DNA of 64,000 nucleotides from Cryptomeria japonica (lineage: Eukaryota; Streptophyta; Pinopsida; Cupressales; Cupressaceae). Under the pieces are notes generated by a model. The model saw only the letters and a program-made list of their open reading frames with translations. It searched no databases and was not told the DNA's origin. The stretch is from assembly GCF_030272615.1 (NCBI RefSeq), contig NC_081412.1:100689796-100753795 (forward strand). The letters are read 5' to 3'. Made by a program: the position numbers and the translations under genes. Below are positions 22,871-34,683 of this stretch, in pieces. Position 1 is the stretch's first letter; the number at the start of each line of letters is the position of its first letter.

Positions 22871-25135
22871 CTAAGTCTCTACTGGTGGGGGTATGACCCC
22901 AAGTTGGTCTCTAAGATATTTAAAGGTCTCCTTAGGAAAAGGCTTAGTGAAAGTATCTGCAATCTGCTCTTTAGTATTCACAAAAACCAATTTTACTTCT
23001 TTTGCTTCAACATTCTCTTTCAGAAAGTTTAATTTGATAGAAACATGTTTAGTTTTACAACGTAGTACCGAATTCTTAGATATATCTATAGACACCTAAA
23101 ATTTTCCAGTCTAATTAAATAAATATTTTATTTATTTAATTATCTAAGCCTAATTCTTCTATTAATTAAATAAATCTTTAGTTTTTTAATTAATTCATTT
23201 ATCCTCTTCTAGCCTTATTTCTCATTTAAATAAATTCATTTATTTATTTAAATTATCCTTTTCTTAAATTAAATAAATATCTTATTTATTTAATTGATCC
23301 CACTTTTTCTATTAATTAAATAAATCTTGCTTTTTTTAATTAATTCATTAACCTTTTCTAGCCATGACACATGTCATTCATCTCTTAATTCATACACTAC
23401 CTACCCTCTCATTATTTTATTATTTTCTTTACCTACCCTCTAATCATAGCCAACCTCTTTTACACCTCTCAATCTTATCCCTCCATTTCTTATAGTGTCT
23501 TCTATATAAGGAGATGCTTCCTTCATTATCAAACCCTCACTATGCATTCAGCCCCGACTACGCTTTCGAACTTGCATATGCAATCAAGCCTACTTGCAAC
23601 CACATTTCCATTCTTTGTTGAGATCTTGTGCACATTAAATCTGAGAGCAAATATATCAAGCAAGCTCAATGGAGATAGGAATAATGGAGATTCAAACCCT
23701 ATTGTACATGTGATGGTATAATCTTTGTCATTTCATTTGATTTGCATTGTCTTAGGTAATCTTCATATGTTATGGTGGATCTTTGTTGTTGTTAGGCTAG
23801 GGTTTTGTGGTTGAATTCATTTAGTCTTTCATCATTGTTGTTATCCATTTTCACCATAAACAATATCAATTGCTGTAGTGTTATCACAATATATAGTTAT
23901 AGGTTCCTTGCATTTTACCTTCATGTCCTTCAACATTTGCTTAAGCCATAATACTTGTGTATAGTTAGTTGCTGTTGCAACATATTCTGATTTTGCTGTT
24001 GATAATATGTACAACTTTGTTTCTTACTCAACCATGAAATTAATCTACTTCCAAGAAAAAATGCTCCACCGGTGGTGTTTTTTCTGTCATCCACATCTCT
24101 TGCCCAATTTGCATCTATGTATGCATATAATTCAATGTTTTCATCTCTAGGATACCATAAACCAAGATTTGTAGTTCCTTTTAAGTACCAAAAAATCCTT
24201 TTTACTGTTGATTCATGATTTTCTCTAGGATTACTTTGAAATCTTGAAACAATACATACTGCATTCATAATATCAGGTCTTGTTTGTGTCAAATACAGTA
24301 GGCCTCCTATCATAGACTTGTACCTAGTCAGATTAGCAGGTGTAGATTCATCCCTTAGTGATAATTTGTCATTTGTAGTCATAGGTGTGCTTACCAGTTT
24401 AGAGTTATCCATCCCAAATTTCTTTAGTAACTCCTTCAAGTACTTGGATTGTCTCAAGAATACACCTTTATCAATCCGTGAAATCTGCAATCCTAAAAAG
24501 AATTTTATTCCTCCAATCATAGATATTTCAAATTCTTGTTGCATTTCAATAGAAAAGTCCTTACATAATCCATCTTCTCCTCCAAAGATTATATCATCAA
24601 CAAAAACTTCTATAACCAAGATGTCATCATTAGTCACTTTATAGTATAAGTTGTTGTCAGCATTGCCTTTAGAAAAACCAATCTTCAAAAGATATTTATC
24701 CAATCTAGCTTACCAAGCCCTTGAAGCTTGCTTCAACCCATACAAAGCTTTCCTTAGCCTACAAACCATATCTTTGTTATTTGTCAAAGAAAATCCACTA
24801 GGTTGATCAATGTAGACTTCTTCTTCAAGATCTCCATTTAGAAATGGGCATTTAATATCCATTTGATATACTTTGTAATTCTTGTATGCTGCAAAAGCCA
24901 AGAATAATCTGACTACCTCAATTCTAGCTACTGGTGCAAAGGTTTCATTATAATCAATTCCTTCTTTCTGAGAATATCCCTTACACACTAGTCTTGCTTT
25001 TTTTCTGATTACCTTATCATCTTCATTAAGTTTGTTCCTGAATACCCATTTTGTTCCAATCACATTTTTGTCTTTAGGCCGGGGAACTAATGTCCATGTG
25101 TTATTCTCTCAATTTGTTCTAGTTCCTCTTCCATA
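22871..25135 (-). pseudogene. Copia reverse transcriptase and RNase H (left half of pol), broken
   Basis: Continues the frame of 58660-61320 across the Gypsy insertion. Reverse transcriptase: [20 protein letters not shown], then the [15 protein letters not shown] block (usual A in VKTAFLNG is replaced here by CP) and the catalytic FVDD at about 24587. Then KFGMDNSK, TRPDI and the RNase H region YIDANWA. After a solo LTR insertion (23087-23862) RNase H ends with TKEQIADTFTKPFPKE (about 22935) and stops at 22871. A single-base deletion near 25110 and a shift near 24015 break it, with a stop at 24708. Enzymatic residues are mostly retained. Confidence 0.9.
23087..23862 (+). repeat. Solo LTR inside Copia RNase H, TSD ATATC
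   Basis: 776 bp, starting TATAGACACC (a mutated TGTAGACACC) and ending AAACA. ATATC flanks it at 23082-23086 and 23863-23867, and the RNase H frame (AIDISKN) is restored on removal. The start resembles the TGTAGAC termini of the Gypsy and family N LTRs. It opens with an AT-rich inverted repeat (AATTAAATAAATA, then TATTTATTTAATT, 23114-23142), and has a TATA box TATATAAG at 23503-23510, so its promoter faces right. Confidence 0.9.
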
Positions 25136-25606
25136 GCTTTGGTAGACGTATAAAAATGACCATATTCCTAAATGATTATTTAATGTTCATTCCTTTATTT
25201 AATTAAATCTAATTTAATTAAATCACCCAAATTTTTCTATTTAATTAAATAAATTATTCAATTTATTTAGTTAAATTCACTTAAGCCCTTTACATACATT
25301 TAATTGAATAAATCATTTTATTTAATTAAATCCCTTCTTCTTACTTTTTAATTAAATTTACATTTAATTAATAGTTTACCCCAAATTGAATAAATCTAAT
25401 TTATTTAATCTCCCAACTTGCAACCAAATTGAAATAAAGCAATTTATTTTAATTATTTCTATTTTCCATCACCCACTTGCATTTTCCTACATCTCCCACT
25501 TGCATCCTGTTAGTCCACTCATAAGTTTGTCTTTTATAAAATATTCCAATTTGCAGGTTATCTTATTGTGTCTTTTATTTCCATCAGGTCATTTGTCCTC
25601 TTTGTA

Positions 25607-26066
25607 CTTGAACCGTTGAACTTCTTTTAAAAAAAGGGTTCAAAGGTTCAAGGTTCAAAGTATGTTCTAAAAGAGAAGGGAAAAAAAAGAAATCAGTCGT
25701 TCCGGTATCCAATTTTCACATGCGTTCACTTGGTCTTTGGTCATTGAAGGCTTGAACCCTTGAACTTCGTGTTCAACCGGTTCAAAGAGTTCAAGGTTAA
25801 AAAAAAAATGTCTTTTTAGTGGATCGCGGCATTGTATTGTTTTATGACGAGCGCAAGTCTTTCTTTTGTATTAAGTTGGTATGCGGTGTTGAACCTTGAA
25901 CCAAAACTTCGAGCGGTTCAAAACGTTCAAAGTTCAATTTTAATTATTCCTTTTTCTTTGTCGCTCATTCCCGATGTTGTTTATGTGCCGACCGTTATTG
26001 TTTTATTACCTAAGTGAACTTGAACCATTGAACCTCATGTTCAAGTGGTTCAAGGTTCATAAGTTC
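25607..26066. repeat. Four regularly spaced GAACC/GGTTC palindromes
   Basis: Imperfect palindromes of TTGAACC...GGTTCAA type at 25607-25660, 25751-25798, 25888-25937 and 26016-26066, with start-to-start distances of 144, 137 and 128 bp. The 70-90-bp spacers look unrelated to one another. The array lies 0.5-1 kb upstream of the long ORF. Confidence 0.8.
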
Positions 26067-27967
26067 TTTAAAAACTAATCCGGAAAAGCTTTGTGGTGGA
26101 AATAAAAAAGGCGCGATAAGAAGGAATATTCCCTTATTTGGATTTTTGAAATTCTAAATGTGGAAAGTAATCATGAAAATGTCAAATTTCCTATCCGGAA
26201 GTGATGGATAGTTAAGTAGGTGCTAGGTTTGTCATTTCACTGTTACTTCGCACGTTTGAGTAAATCATGACGAAGCGTGTGCAACCCTATTAATATTTTC
26301 CCATCTAATTGATGGAAGATGTATGAGTTTATTTCCATATTTAGGAAGGTCATAATTGCCCGACTTAAATTAATCAGAGGTGTCGAAGGTAAATCCAGTT
26401 CTATTCTCCAAAAGAATTCCCAGTTTCATGGTGTTATCAGGTAAGTTTAGTTGTCTTCCCCTATGATTGTGTTTCTTTGTGCACTGAAGTTTTACTAGTA
26501 TAGGAAAGGGGAAATATTTGAAATTGTTGGGGCAGTATATTGTACTGTTGTTAGAATTTCTTGGTTAAGGGAATAAATAGTTAAAAATGAGGCCTGTGTT
26601 GCCAAAGCTTGACCGAACCTCATGTTTAGTGAGTATCTTGCTGGAAATGGAAGACACCTCCTTAGTTCATGCGGATTTGAGGAATTTCCTTGAAAGGGCT
26701 AAGAATCCTCAAGCTGGGTCGCTAATGGAGAAGATAGTTAAGAGTGGTCTTGTGCAAGCTACTGCATTTTCATTAGCCGCGTCGTGTCCAGATTTAGTGT
26801 TGGCTTGTATGAATAGATATGATTCCGAGAACAAATGTATCAGAACTAGTGATGGTGGACTGTTAGTTCATATTAATAGGGAAATGATGATGGCGACAAT
26901 GGGAATTCCACATAAGGTGGAGTACGAGGATTGGATCATTGGAAATTCATATGCCTCTTTCTCAGAGAAGAAGAGCAAGTACAGAAGTGTGATTGCCAAA
27001 AATTGGCTCTTGAGGGCCTAGAAAGGAGGATCACAATTACCCAAACCCTTAACTAGAGAACACCTCATCACTGAGGTGCGGGACATTGTTGTGCTTTTAA
27101 ATAGAGTAAAAGGGAATTCACATTCCTTCTATTGGGAAGACTGGATGTACTTTTTCATCCAAGTAGTTCTATCCGGTGACATATTTCTGGATTGGTCTCA
27201 GGTAATTGCGGAGAGGCTTCACAAAGGACTAAGCAACTTTGTGGGTATGACTGGGTTTTACATGTCTTCTTACCTGTTTTATATTTTAGCTTTCACAAGG
27301 GATTGGCCTGGATTACCCAATGAATCTTGGCTTGATGGAATGAGGGTTTATGATTTTTACCCTTTGTTGCAATAACAAAGATATGTTGAACGAATTGACA
27401 AATGGAATGGAGTCTTTGTGGGAAGACTGGCCTTTGAACTCCAGGGAGATGCCAACAAAAGGATGTCCGCAGAGGCTATGGAGTTAGTGAGTATTTATGG
27501 AATATTCTTTATTCAATTTCAACGGTTTACTTACATACGGGTAGGAGGTTTTGAAGGCCAACCATTCAAATTGCCTAGATATGTCTTTGATAGCTTCATA
27601 CTTACAGAGGTGAGCAGGCAGCTAGCCCATATAGATAAAAGACTAGAGGCAAAGGGAGAATCTGGGGTGGTTTTTCCTGTTGAGCTTGGGTATTACAATT
27701 GCAAATCAATGTCAGATGCTTTGAATCTGGAACTAGAGTTTAAAAGAATGAATCTGCAGCCATATGTAGCTAGGAAAAGATTTGATAGCAAAGGTTATGC
27801 AAGGGAGAACCTTAACATAGACAATATTTTTTGCCATGAACCCCAGATGGAGGATTATTGGGAAAATTGCAAGGATGAGCATGAAGTGAGAAAGAGGTTG
27901 TGGTCAAGATTCACTTTGCGGCAGATATCTATCTTGAGGCTCCCAATTAATACCTCAGGTGTATTGG

Positions 27968-29027
27968 TGTTAGGTCTCGGAGACAACTGAGAGGGGGGGG
28001 GGGGTGAATCAGTTGTCTAATAAATTCAAATCAAAAACTTATTAACCAACTTAATACTTAATACTGGTAAACTAGTTTAGTATGCGGGTAGATAGTGTTA
28101 ACAGTAAATTGCTATACCAGTAAGAATTAATGCATGAAACATAAACACAAAGTCATCCACAACACATGACACCAATATTTGTACGTGGAAACCCTGTAAG
28201 GGGAAAAACCACGGTGGGAAACCTTACCCACAATTAGATGATACTACTGCAGATAGTAAGTGTACAAAAGGGGTCTGCACATGTAGAAAGGCCAACAGCT
28301 TAGAGCTCACTGCTCAATCACAAATGGGAGTCACACTGACTACAATTGGATGGTTAAATCCAATAAGAATGTACTGCACAAAATCGCATCTTCATATGAT
28401 GAATTCAGTACTGGTGTAATGCTGATATGCTTCTACAAAAACCTAACTTCACCTTCAAATGATGTCTTCATGTATGCCTTTGCTTTATCTCACATATACC
28501 TTCACTTGAATCTTTTTCGCATTCCACACTTGATCTTACAAATAAGATCTTACATTTATACCATACCCTAAGACCAATTTTAGTAGGTCGGCTCTAAAAG
28601 ATATTACAATAAAAACATTTTACAAATAATATAATATCCGATGCAATAACTAATTAATCATGGTGGCTTAATGCATTTACAACAATAATAAATCATCTCC
28701 ATAGCGTGCCATGCTAATGTAGAAAAGATAAACCTGCCAGTGTAACCCTAGATAACCTGGACCTATTTGCCGGTAAAAGCAAATATGCAAATATGAATAT
28801 ACCAATGATTATTACTTCAAAATAAAGTGTCCAGATGATGTCTTCGACATTACCAAGTGTCTTCCTTGTCATTCCAGGTACCGGTGAACATTATATCCTG
28901 TCGGTTAATCATATACCAGTAACTATTGCATAGATTACTGCTTGCCAGTGAATGTTGTTGGATCTCCAAAGTAGGTGTATTTAGTAGGTGTTGACATCAA
29001 TGAAAAAACAATACCAAAATACCAACA
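27968..29027 (-). repeat. Solo Copia LTR, TSD ATTGG
   Basis: 1060 bp, same family and orientation as the LTRs of the right Copia. ATTGG flanks it (27963-27967 and 29028-29032). The reading frame of the host ORF is restored exactly on removing LTR plus one TSD. It is noticeably diverged from both the 21427 and 61378 copies, so it came from a different insertion event. Confidence 0.95.
27981..28018 (-). promoter_or_regulatory. LTR-end hairpin (copy B)
   Basis: AGACAACTGA and TCAGTTGTCT form a perfect 10-bp stem around an uninterrupted run of 12 G (C in element RNA). Confidence 0.7.
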
Positions 29028-31499
29028 ATTGGAAGATACTAAGGAAGATGTCCTAGACCCTGAGTTCAGTACTGAGATTGAAGGGAAACCAATTCCAGAA
29101 ATTGACTGGAACAAGAAAGGAGATGATAGCATTCAAACAAGGACCTTCAATGTTGTCAGGAGAACAGAGAAATGGTTGAGGAAACCAAAATTCAAGGAGT
29201 GCCCTTTCACATCTCCACACGAATCAAGAAGTGATTCACACATCTTGGTTCAATCTCTTGTTTTTGTCACTAATAAAATTACTGATATTGCAGGTGTCTC
29301 AAAGCCCATCGTAGAGAAAATACTGCCAAGAAGGTCATCGTCCAGTTTGACAACCACACAAGTAACCCGATTAAGAAGTAAGAAGAAGAGTAGCAAGCCC
29401 ATTCTGTAATAGGTTGTGGTGGATTTAGACCCCAGTGAAGAGCCTGAACAAATAATGGACCCACAGGATCAAAGTGAACCTAAGAAACAAGTAGGGGATA
29501 TATATGAAGGGATAGGAACTCAACAGGATCCCATGAATGCTCTGATAATCATTACCTTTCTAGATACATAGGTCACATCGCCACCTAAAGGATCTACCGA
29601 TGCTCCAAGGTGGCTAGAAGCCACCATTGGCAAGAAGAGGAGTGTGGTGTCAGTCACCATTCCACTAGAGGACATGGTTAGTAAATGCCTAGGAAAATCC
29701 TCAAAGCCAAAGAAGCTCAAAACACAAGCAATGCTTGATGTGGATGACACAATAGGACACTAAATAGCTGAAGTGGCCAAGCTTATTCCTAGGAGAGATA
29801 CATATAAGGCCACGAAGGAAAATTTTATTGTGGAGAAAATATATTTGGGCATCGCATCAAGGGTCGTGGATGTAAAACATTTGGAGTCTTCTACAAAGAG
29901 GATAATCTCTAGAACTTGGAAGGATGAGAAAGACAAGAGAGAGATGAAACAAATGGTCGCACAGATGGAATAGTACAACAATGCTATTCATAATCCAAAT
30001 CCTCAACCATTGTCATAGATACCAGTGTCATTTGATCCTAAGTCTCCAGCGAACTAGAAGATGCTTGATCAAGTTCAAAGGAACAGGGTAGTGATGGAGA
30101 TATTCAACAAATGCCTGGATCTAATAATTCAACAAGGATCAGAATATATTATTGATCTGGTCAAGGTTTACAAAGACACAAAAAGTGTGAGTAAAGAGCT
30201 GGAGCTAGAAACAGTTGCTTGGGAAAAGGAAAGGGTTAAGTGGGTGACGGTTCTTGCACAAATGAATGATGTTCAGAAGTATGGATTGATGAAATTCTTA
30301 GATGAGAAACCAGTAGAGAACCTAGAAGATAACGTGCTATATGTGTCAAAGAAAAACATGGAATGGTGCAACTCAATCATTGGGCAAGTCTATGAAGAAT
30401 CCACTAAGCTACTTAGAGGACTAACTGATTTGATTGACACTATACAGAAGGATCTTAAATGTATTGACATCCAACTCATGAAGGAAGGAGCTAAGGTGAT
30501 TGAGGAAGTTGCAGACATGATTAATGTCTTTTAAGATAGAGTTCATTCCATTCAAACCACAAAATCCTTAACTACTGAAGACTTTTCGAAGGTAGCAAGG
30601 ATTGAATCAATGCTCATTGTCTGTTTGGATCACTTGGAGGTTCATAAGGTGTAGGTAACGTAGGTGAATATGGACAAGGAAGTGTCGAAGTAGAGGATCA
30701 TACACATTGGCCTGCCCTATTTCCAAGCTATCCTGAATTTTTTGACCACACACCTAGAATGGTGAGGATCTCCAACAAATCAGGACAAGCCCGTAACTAC
30801 CTTAGTTGTGGTGGATGCTTAGTTATATGACAATGAAATGTCAGCCTTTCAGCGGCTATTAGTTTAGTTTTCATTTGCGTTATCTGAACAGTTTCTTTTA
30901 CTGAAGTGAAAGTAAATGTTATTTGTTAATTATGTAAAAACTATGGCCTGATGGCTATTTAAGCTGAAAAGCTTGCTTTTGGAAGGGTTCTAAAAATTGG
31001 GATTTTTGGAAACAAATAGAGGAGTCTTTGCTACACATTAAAGCCTTTATCCATTCAACAAGCTAACTTGTTGAATACCCCCAAATTTGGAAGGACTCTT
31101 ACAAATTTGTCCCCAAAGTCTTCAAACCATTAATGGTTAACTAACCCTTAGTGGCATGGTTAGAGACTTTTTGACTAACTTAACCTCCATCTAACCTAGA
31201 GGTCTCATCAAGCATTCATTGCATTGACCATGGTTATCCCTTTAACCTTTGCACGAGTTTACCCCTTGGATAAAAGCTTTATCCATTGGATAACCCTAAC
31301 CTAACCTTCACCCTTACCTCCTAAGGTAACCATAAGGTCTTCTCAAGCATTTAATGCTTCTTTCATCTCCTCTCAACCAGTCTTATGTTGACAATTGTCA
31401 CCATTTCATTTGTGAAAATTGTAAACATGGATTGATAACTTTCAATCTTGACCCTTGATTAACTCCTTCAATCTTGACCATCCATTGCCCTATTTTTAC

Positions 31500-31507
31500 T
31501 ATAAATA
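31500..31507 (+). promoter_or_regulatory. TATA box of the Gypsy 5' LTR
   Basis: TATAAATA followed by GAGCTC, identical in the 3' LTR at 58142-58149. Position in the LTR fits the U3/R boundary. Confidence 0.7.
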
Positions 31508-31994
31508 GAGCTCTCATTCCTCCATTTTAGGGATCCATGCAAGCTTTTAGTATCTCATTTATGCTCAAATTTATCAATACATGTAGCTTCTCTTTGTAAT
31601 AGGAATTAATCTAATAAGCATTTTAGACTATTTCCTTTATCATTAGCTTAAATCATAAACTGGTATATCATGTTAGGATAGTATTGCTACTAATCTTGTC
31701 ATCTTATAATCTAGTTTATTGCATTTGTAGAATCATACATAGATAGGATGCATGTCATAATTAAATCAATCATAAGCATCCCTAAGCCACTTTGCTCAGT
31801 GATCTGAGAGTGAAGGTATTGGCTTGAGGGACTTTGTGAGATAGAGAACCATGGAACCAAACTTGGGAAGTTGAGTCATTCTTCATGACTCCATAACTTG
31901 CACCAAGAAGTCCCATGGGTGTGTGAACAAGCCTCTTTGAGACCACATTTTCACATTTTAAGTTTCATTGACCCACTTTTCCCGCACACATTTC

Positions 31995-32012
31995 TAGCAC
32001 CCACTGTGGGGC
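31995..32012 (+). other. Putative primer-binding site of the Gypsy element
   Basis: TAGCACCCACTGTGGGGC, four bases after the LTR end. It looks like a mutated TGGCRCCCACNGTGGGGC, a form common in plant Gypsy elements. Confidence 0.6.
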
Positions 32013-34683
32013 ACTACCCCATTAATCAAATAGATTTTTAAAAATAAACACTTTTGCAGGTATGTGGGAAACAAGAATCAGCGTGTAGGGAACATCCCTT
32101 AGCGCATCTAGTTGATCTTTCAATGCATATGGCTAATTTTTTAGTGCGTGGGACTCATTCCCCAACGTGTGCAGACCATACCTTAGTGCATCATCCCCAC
32201 TAACATTTTCCTATAGGTCTTGGCACGAGAGAATAACAGAGTAGCGCATTTGGAAAATAGTTTAGTGCATCGGGTCTATCCGATAGCGCATCCTGATTAT
32301 CTTGTAGTGTTTACAGTCTGTTCTATAGCGCATCACATATAGAGGCAAAATTAAAAATTGTAACCGAGTTTGAAACTAGACTTGTTGAAGTCTAGCAATC
32401 CACAGATTTTTCTAACGATTTTACTTAGTATCTTGCAGGGTTTTTGACAGTTTCTTGCAGATGGGAGCTTGGTTTTATTTCTAGGAGCATAAATAGTTTA
32501 AATTGTTACTAACTTATTTAATTTAGTTAGAATTTAAATTGTTTTTAGTTCTTGTTAAAAAAAATTAAACTCACTTTATTTTGGCTTTAAAAAGAACCAC
32601 AAAACAAAACAATTTTTCCTTGCTTTTCTAGGAGAGGAATTTTCAATTGGATCTTAAAAAGAACAAATCAACTTTTCAAGTTTTGCAAAAAAATAGCTTA
32701 ACAAAAACTTCACCATCCTTTGGTGCATCAAAGGATCCATTTTACGTTTTTGCAAGGTAAAGAATAACACAAAGTCCAAAAGTCATTTTCAACTAAAGAG
32801 GGAAGATCTTCCCCTTTCAAAACGATTTCTTTTGTTGATGAAACATCGTGTTTGTTTTGTTGACCGGATTCCTTTTCAAAAGATCAGAAAATCATTGCCT
32901 TGAAAGGTTAAAAAGAACACCATGTTTTCGTGGAGCAACATCTCCATATAGAGTTAGCAAATCATTGCTTGGAAAGGCTAAAAGGAACTTGTGTGCTTTG
33001 TCTCGAAAGTGGAAGGTGTATGCTCTCCCCTTAACTGGGTGATCAAAAAGCCAAACCACTCTTAAAGATTTCTTTACTTCAAGCAATAAATCCTTTAGCA
33101 GGCCTACCTTCCTGAGGGGTTGAAAAACTCTTAAAGCCATTTTTGGTCGGTGTGAAGGGAACGACCTAAGTGGGAAATGACTTTGAAGCCAAGTGTTCCA
33201 ACCCACTATAATCAAAAGTGGAAAGTGATGAAAGTCCTTTTCAATAGTTGCACGCAACGATTAGCCTTCCCCCAGTATCCTTGAGATACGTAAAGCCTTT
33301 GTTCTAAAGGTTGGGAAGCCTCCCGAGGGAGTTTATCACTGACGACCAAATGAGAAGCCTGATTACAAACCTTAGCATAGAAACTTTGACCCAAGTCAGT
33401 ATCTAGACATTTGCAATATCATAGTGCAAGGGTGGGGAAGAATCCGCCCCCAAGATCGCTCACCATATATCTCCCAAGATAACTACTCAATTGTGAAGCA
33501 ATTCACTTTGAGTTAATTTCTAGCAAAAGGCAAAAAAATGAGCACCCCCTACGGGGTGACATGACTGTTTGAGCTGACGGAGTATCGAGACTAGTGGGCT
33601 ATAATATTGCTTATGATCCTTGAATAAAGAGTCTGACTGAAGTGCATGTTGTATTTAAACCTGTCAAAACATTGAGGATTTGAACACATCCTCCTAGAAC
33701 ATACACTTATTGTTTAGATTAAGAAAAATGGTTGTCTCTTTGGTGTTGTGTCTTCATTTGTTACTTGAGAAAAACATCTATCGTCACTGAAAACTCAAAG
33801 CAAAATTCCAAAAAACACAAAAAAGAAACCAAGTCAAACTATCGGGGTAGTTTAGCGCTTAAAAGCAACCTCTTAGCGCGTGGAAACCATGTTTTAGCAC
33901 ATTAGACCTTTTTTTTAGCGCATTAAGGCTTAATGGTAGCACTTCACCAGTATCCAAAACTAGTAGTTTCGAGTAAGCACATTTTGAAAATAGTTTAGCG
34001 TGTTGAAGCATCAACTTAGTGCATGGAAACCAAACCTTAGAATGTAGGGTTTAATAGTTAGCACATTGGCGGCCCATATTAGCGCATAACCTTTTGAACC
34101 AAGGCAAAATGAAAACAATCCAGTTAGCACGTCGCAAGGGGTAGCTCAGCGCATGGGGTCTTTTTTATAGCACTTTGAGAAATTTCTATAGTGCATTGCA
34201 TCTTTGCTTTAGTCCATAGCCAAAAGCAGAAAAACATGGGGCAAAACAAAGGTTTTTTTTGAAAATTTTGAAAACAATTTTAGAAGCTTTCCTTTATCAG
34301 CCTGAACTTCATCAAGCAGAAAACCAAAAATAGAGTATCAAAAGCTATTTCCAACGCAAAATTTCCATCAAACAAAGTTGTCTAAAATCTGAAACTAGTT
34401 GCAGGATAAACATATCTCTCCTATCAAAATCAGGAAACATCATCACAAGTGTCAAACAGGTCCTTTAATTAGATGAATTTCTATCCCAAAACATATTGCT
34501 TTTAAAACTCCAAGTTGTCAAATTGAGTTTCCATATCAGGAAAGCTCGTATTCCATACCATTTGACATGCTTTGTCATGAGGGGACATCTAAACCTTCAC
34601 TTTGATAAAGTAAAACTTGAGTTTCCAAAAACAAGCTAAACTAAATCCAAAACAAATCAAAGGAAACCATTGATCGCTTGTGC
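32013..34683 (+). repeat. Gypsy leader with two GCGCA-motif arrays
   Basis: Untranslated 2.6-kb leader. At about 32085-32345 and 33846-34215 a degenerate ~20-22-bp unit carries TTAGCGCAT or decayed versions (TTAGTGCAT, TAGCACAT), about a dozen units each. The middle, 32346-33845, has no gene; 33230-33560 aligns loosely with the family N leader (CATGACTG, GGTGACATG). Decay GC to GT or AC fits cytosine deamination. Confidence 0.7.

Larger units (their letters stand above)
26587..30534 (+). pseudogene. Long unidentified ORF (~960 codons), split by a solo Copia LTR
   Basis: I do not recognise the family. From ATG 26587 (MRPVLPKLDRTSC) the same frame stays coding to 30532 once the solo LTR and one TSD are discounted. 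It is broken only by nonsense codons: 27019 TAG, 27373 TAA, 29407 TAA/TAG, near 29569, 29761, 29971, 30016, 30055. The first ~460 codons look globular (SFYWEDWMYFFIQVVLSGDI, FTLRQISILRLP). The last ~350 are charged and would form coiled coil (KELELETVAWEKERVKWV). No protease, polymerase, transposase or zinc-finger motif was seen. Lack of frameshifts over 2.9 kb means it was coding until recently relative to its neighbours. Confidence 0.6.
25508..31035 (+). mobile_element. Unidentified 5.5-kb unit inside the Gypsy 5' LTR
   Basis: Begins TGTTAGTCC and ends GCTACA. The TG...CA ends resemble an LTR element, but I find no terminal repeat, primer site or pol. Flanks CATCC and CATTA share only three bases and the target lost about 130 bp, so no TSD is claimed. 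It carries a palindrome array (25607-26066), a ~0.5-kb AT-rich stretch, and a long degenerate ORF (26587-30534). Its tail 30535-31035 is non-coding. It could be a captured gene segment, a non-autonomous element, or a filler sequence inserted during double-strand break repair. Confidence 0.5.
25141..31990 (+). repeat. 5' LTR of the Gypsy element, split by a 5.5-kb unit
   Basis: LTR segments 25141-25507 and 31036-31990 align with the two parts of the 3' LTR (57206-57549 and 57676-58654). The start reads GGTAGACG where the 3' LTR has TGTAGACG. The end is CCCGCACACA. About 130 bp of LTR (57550-57675 in the 3' copy) have no counterpart here, so the interrupting unit replaced sequence. Confidence 0.85.

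Noticed and set aside
25607-26066. CRISPR-like palindrome-spacer array
   Set aside because: Only four imperfect palindromes with unequal distances, no cas-like genes, in a eukaryotic setting. Reported only as a palindrome array.
25508-31035. Simple LTR-element insertion with TSD
   Set aside because: Ends are TG and CA, but flanks CATCC/CATTA do not match, about 130 bp of target are missing, and no terminal repeat was found.
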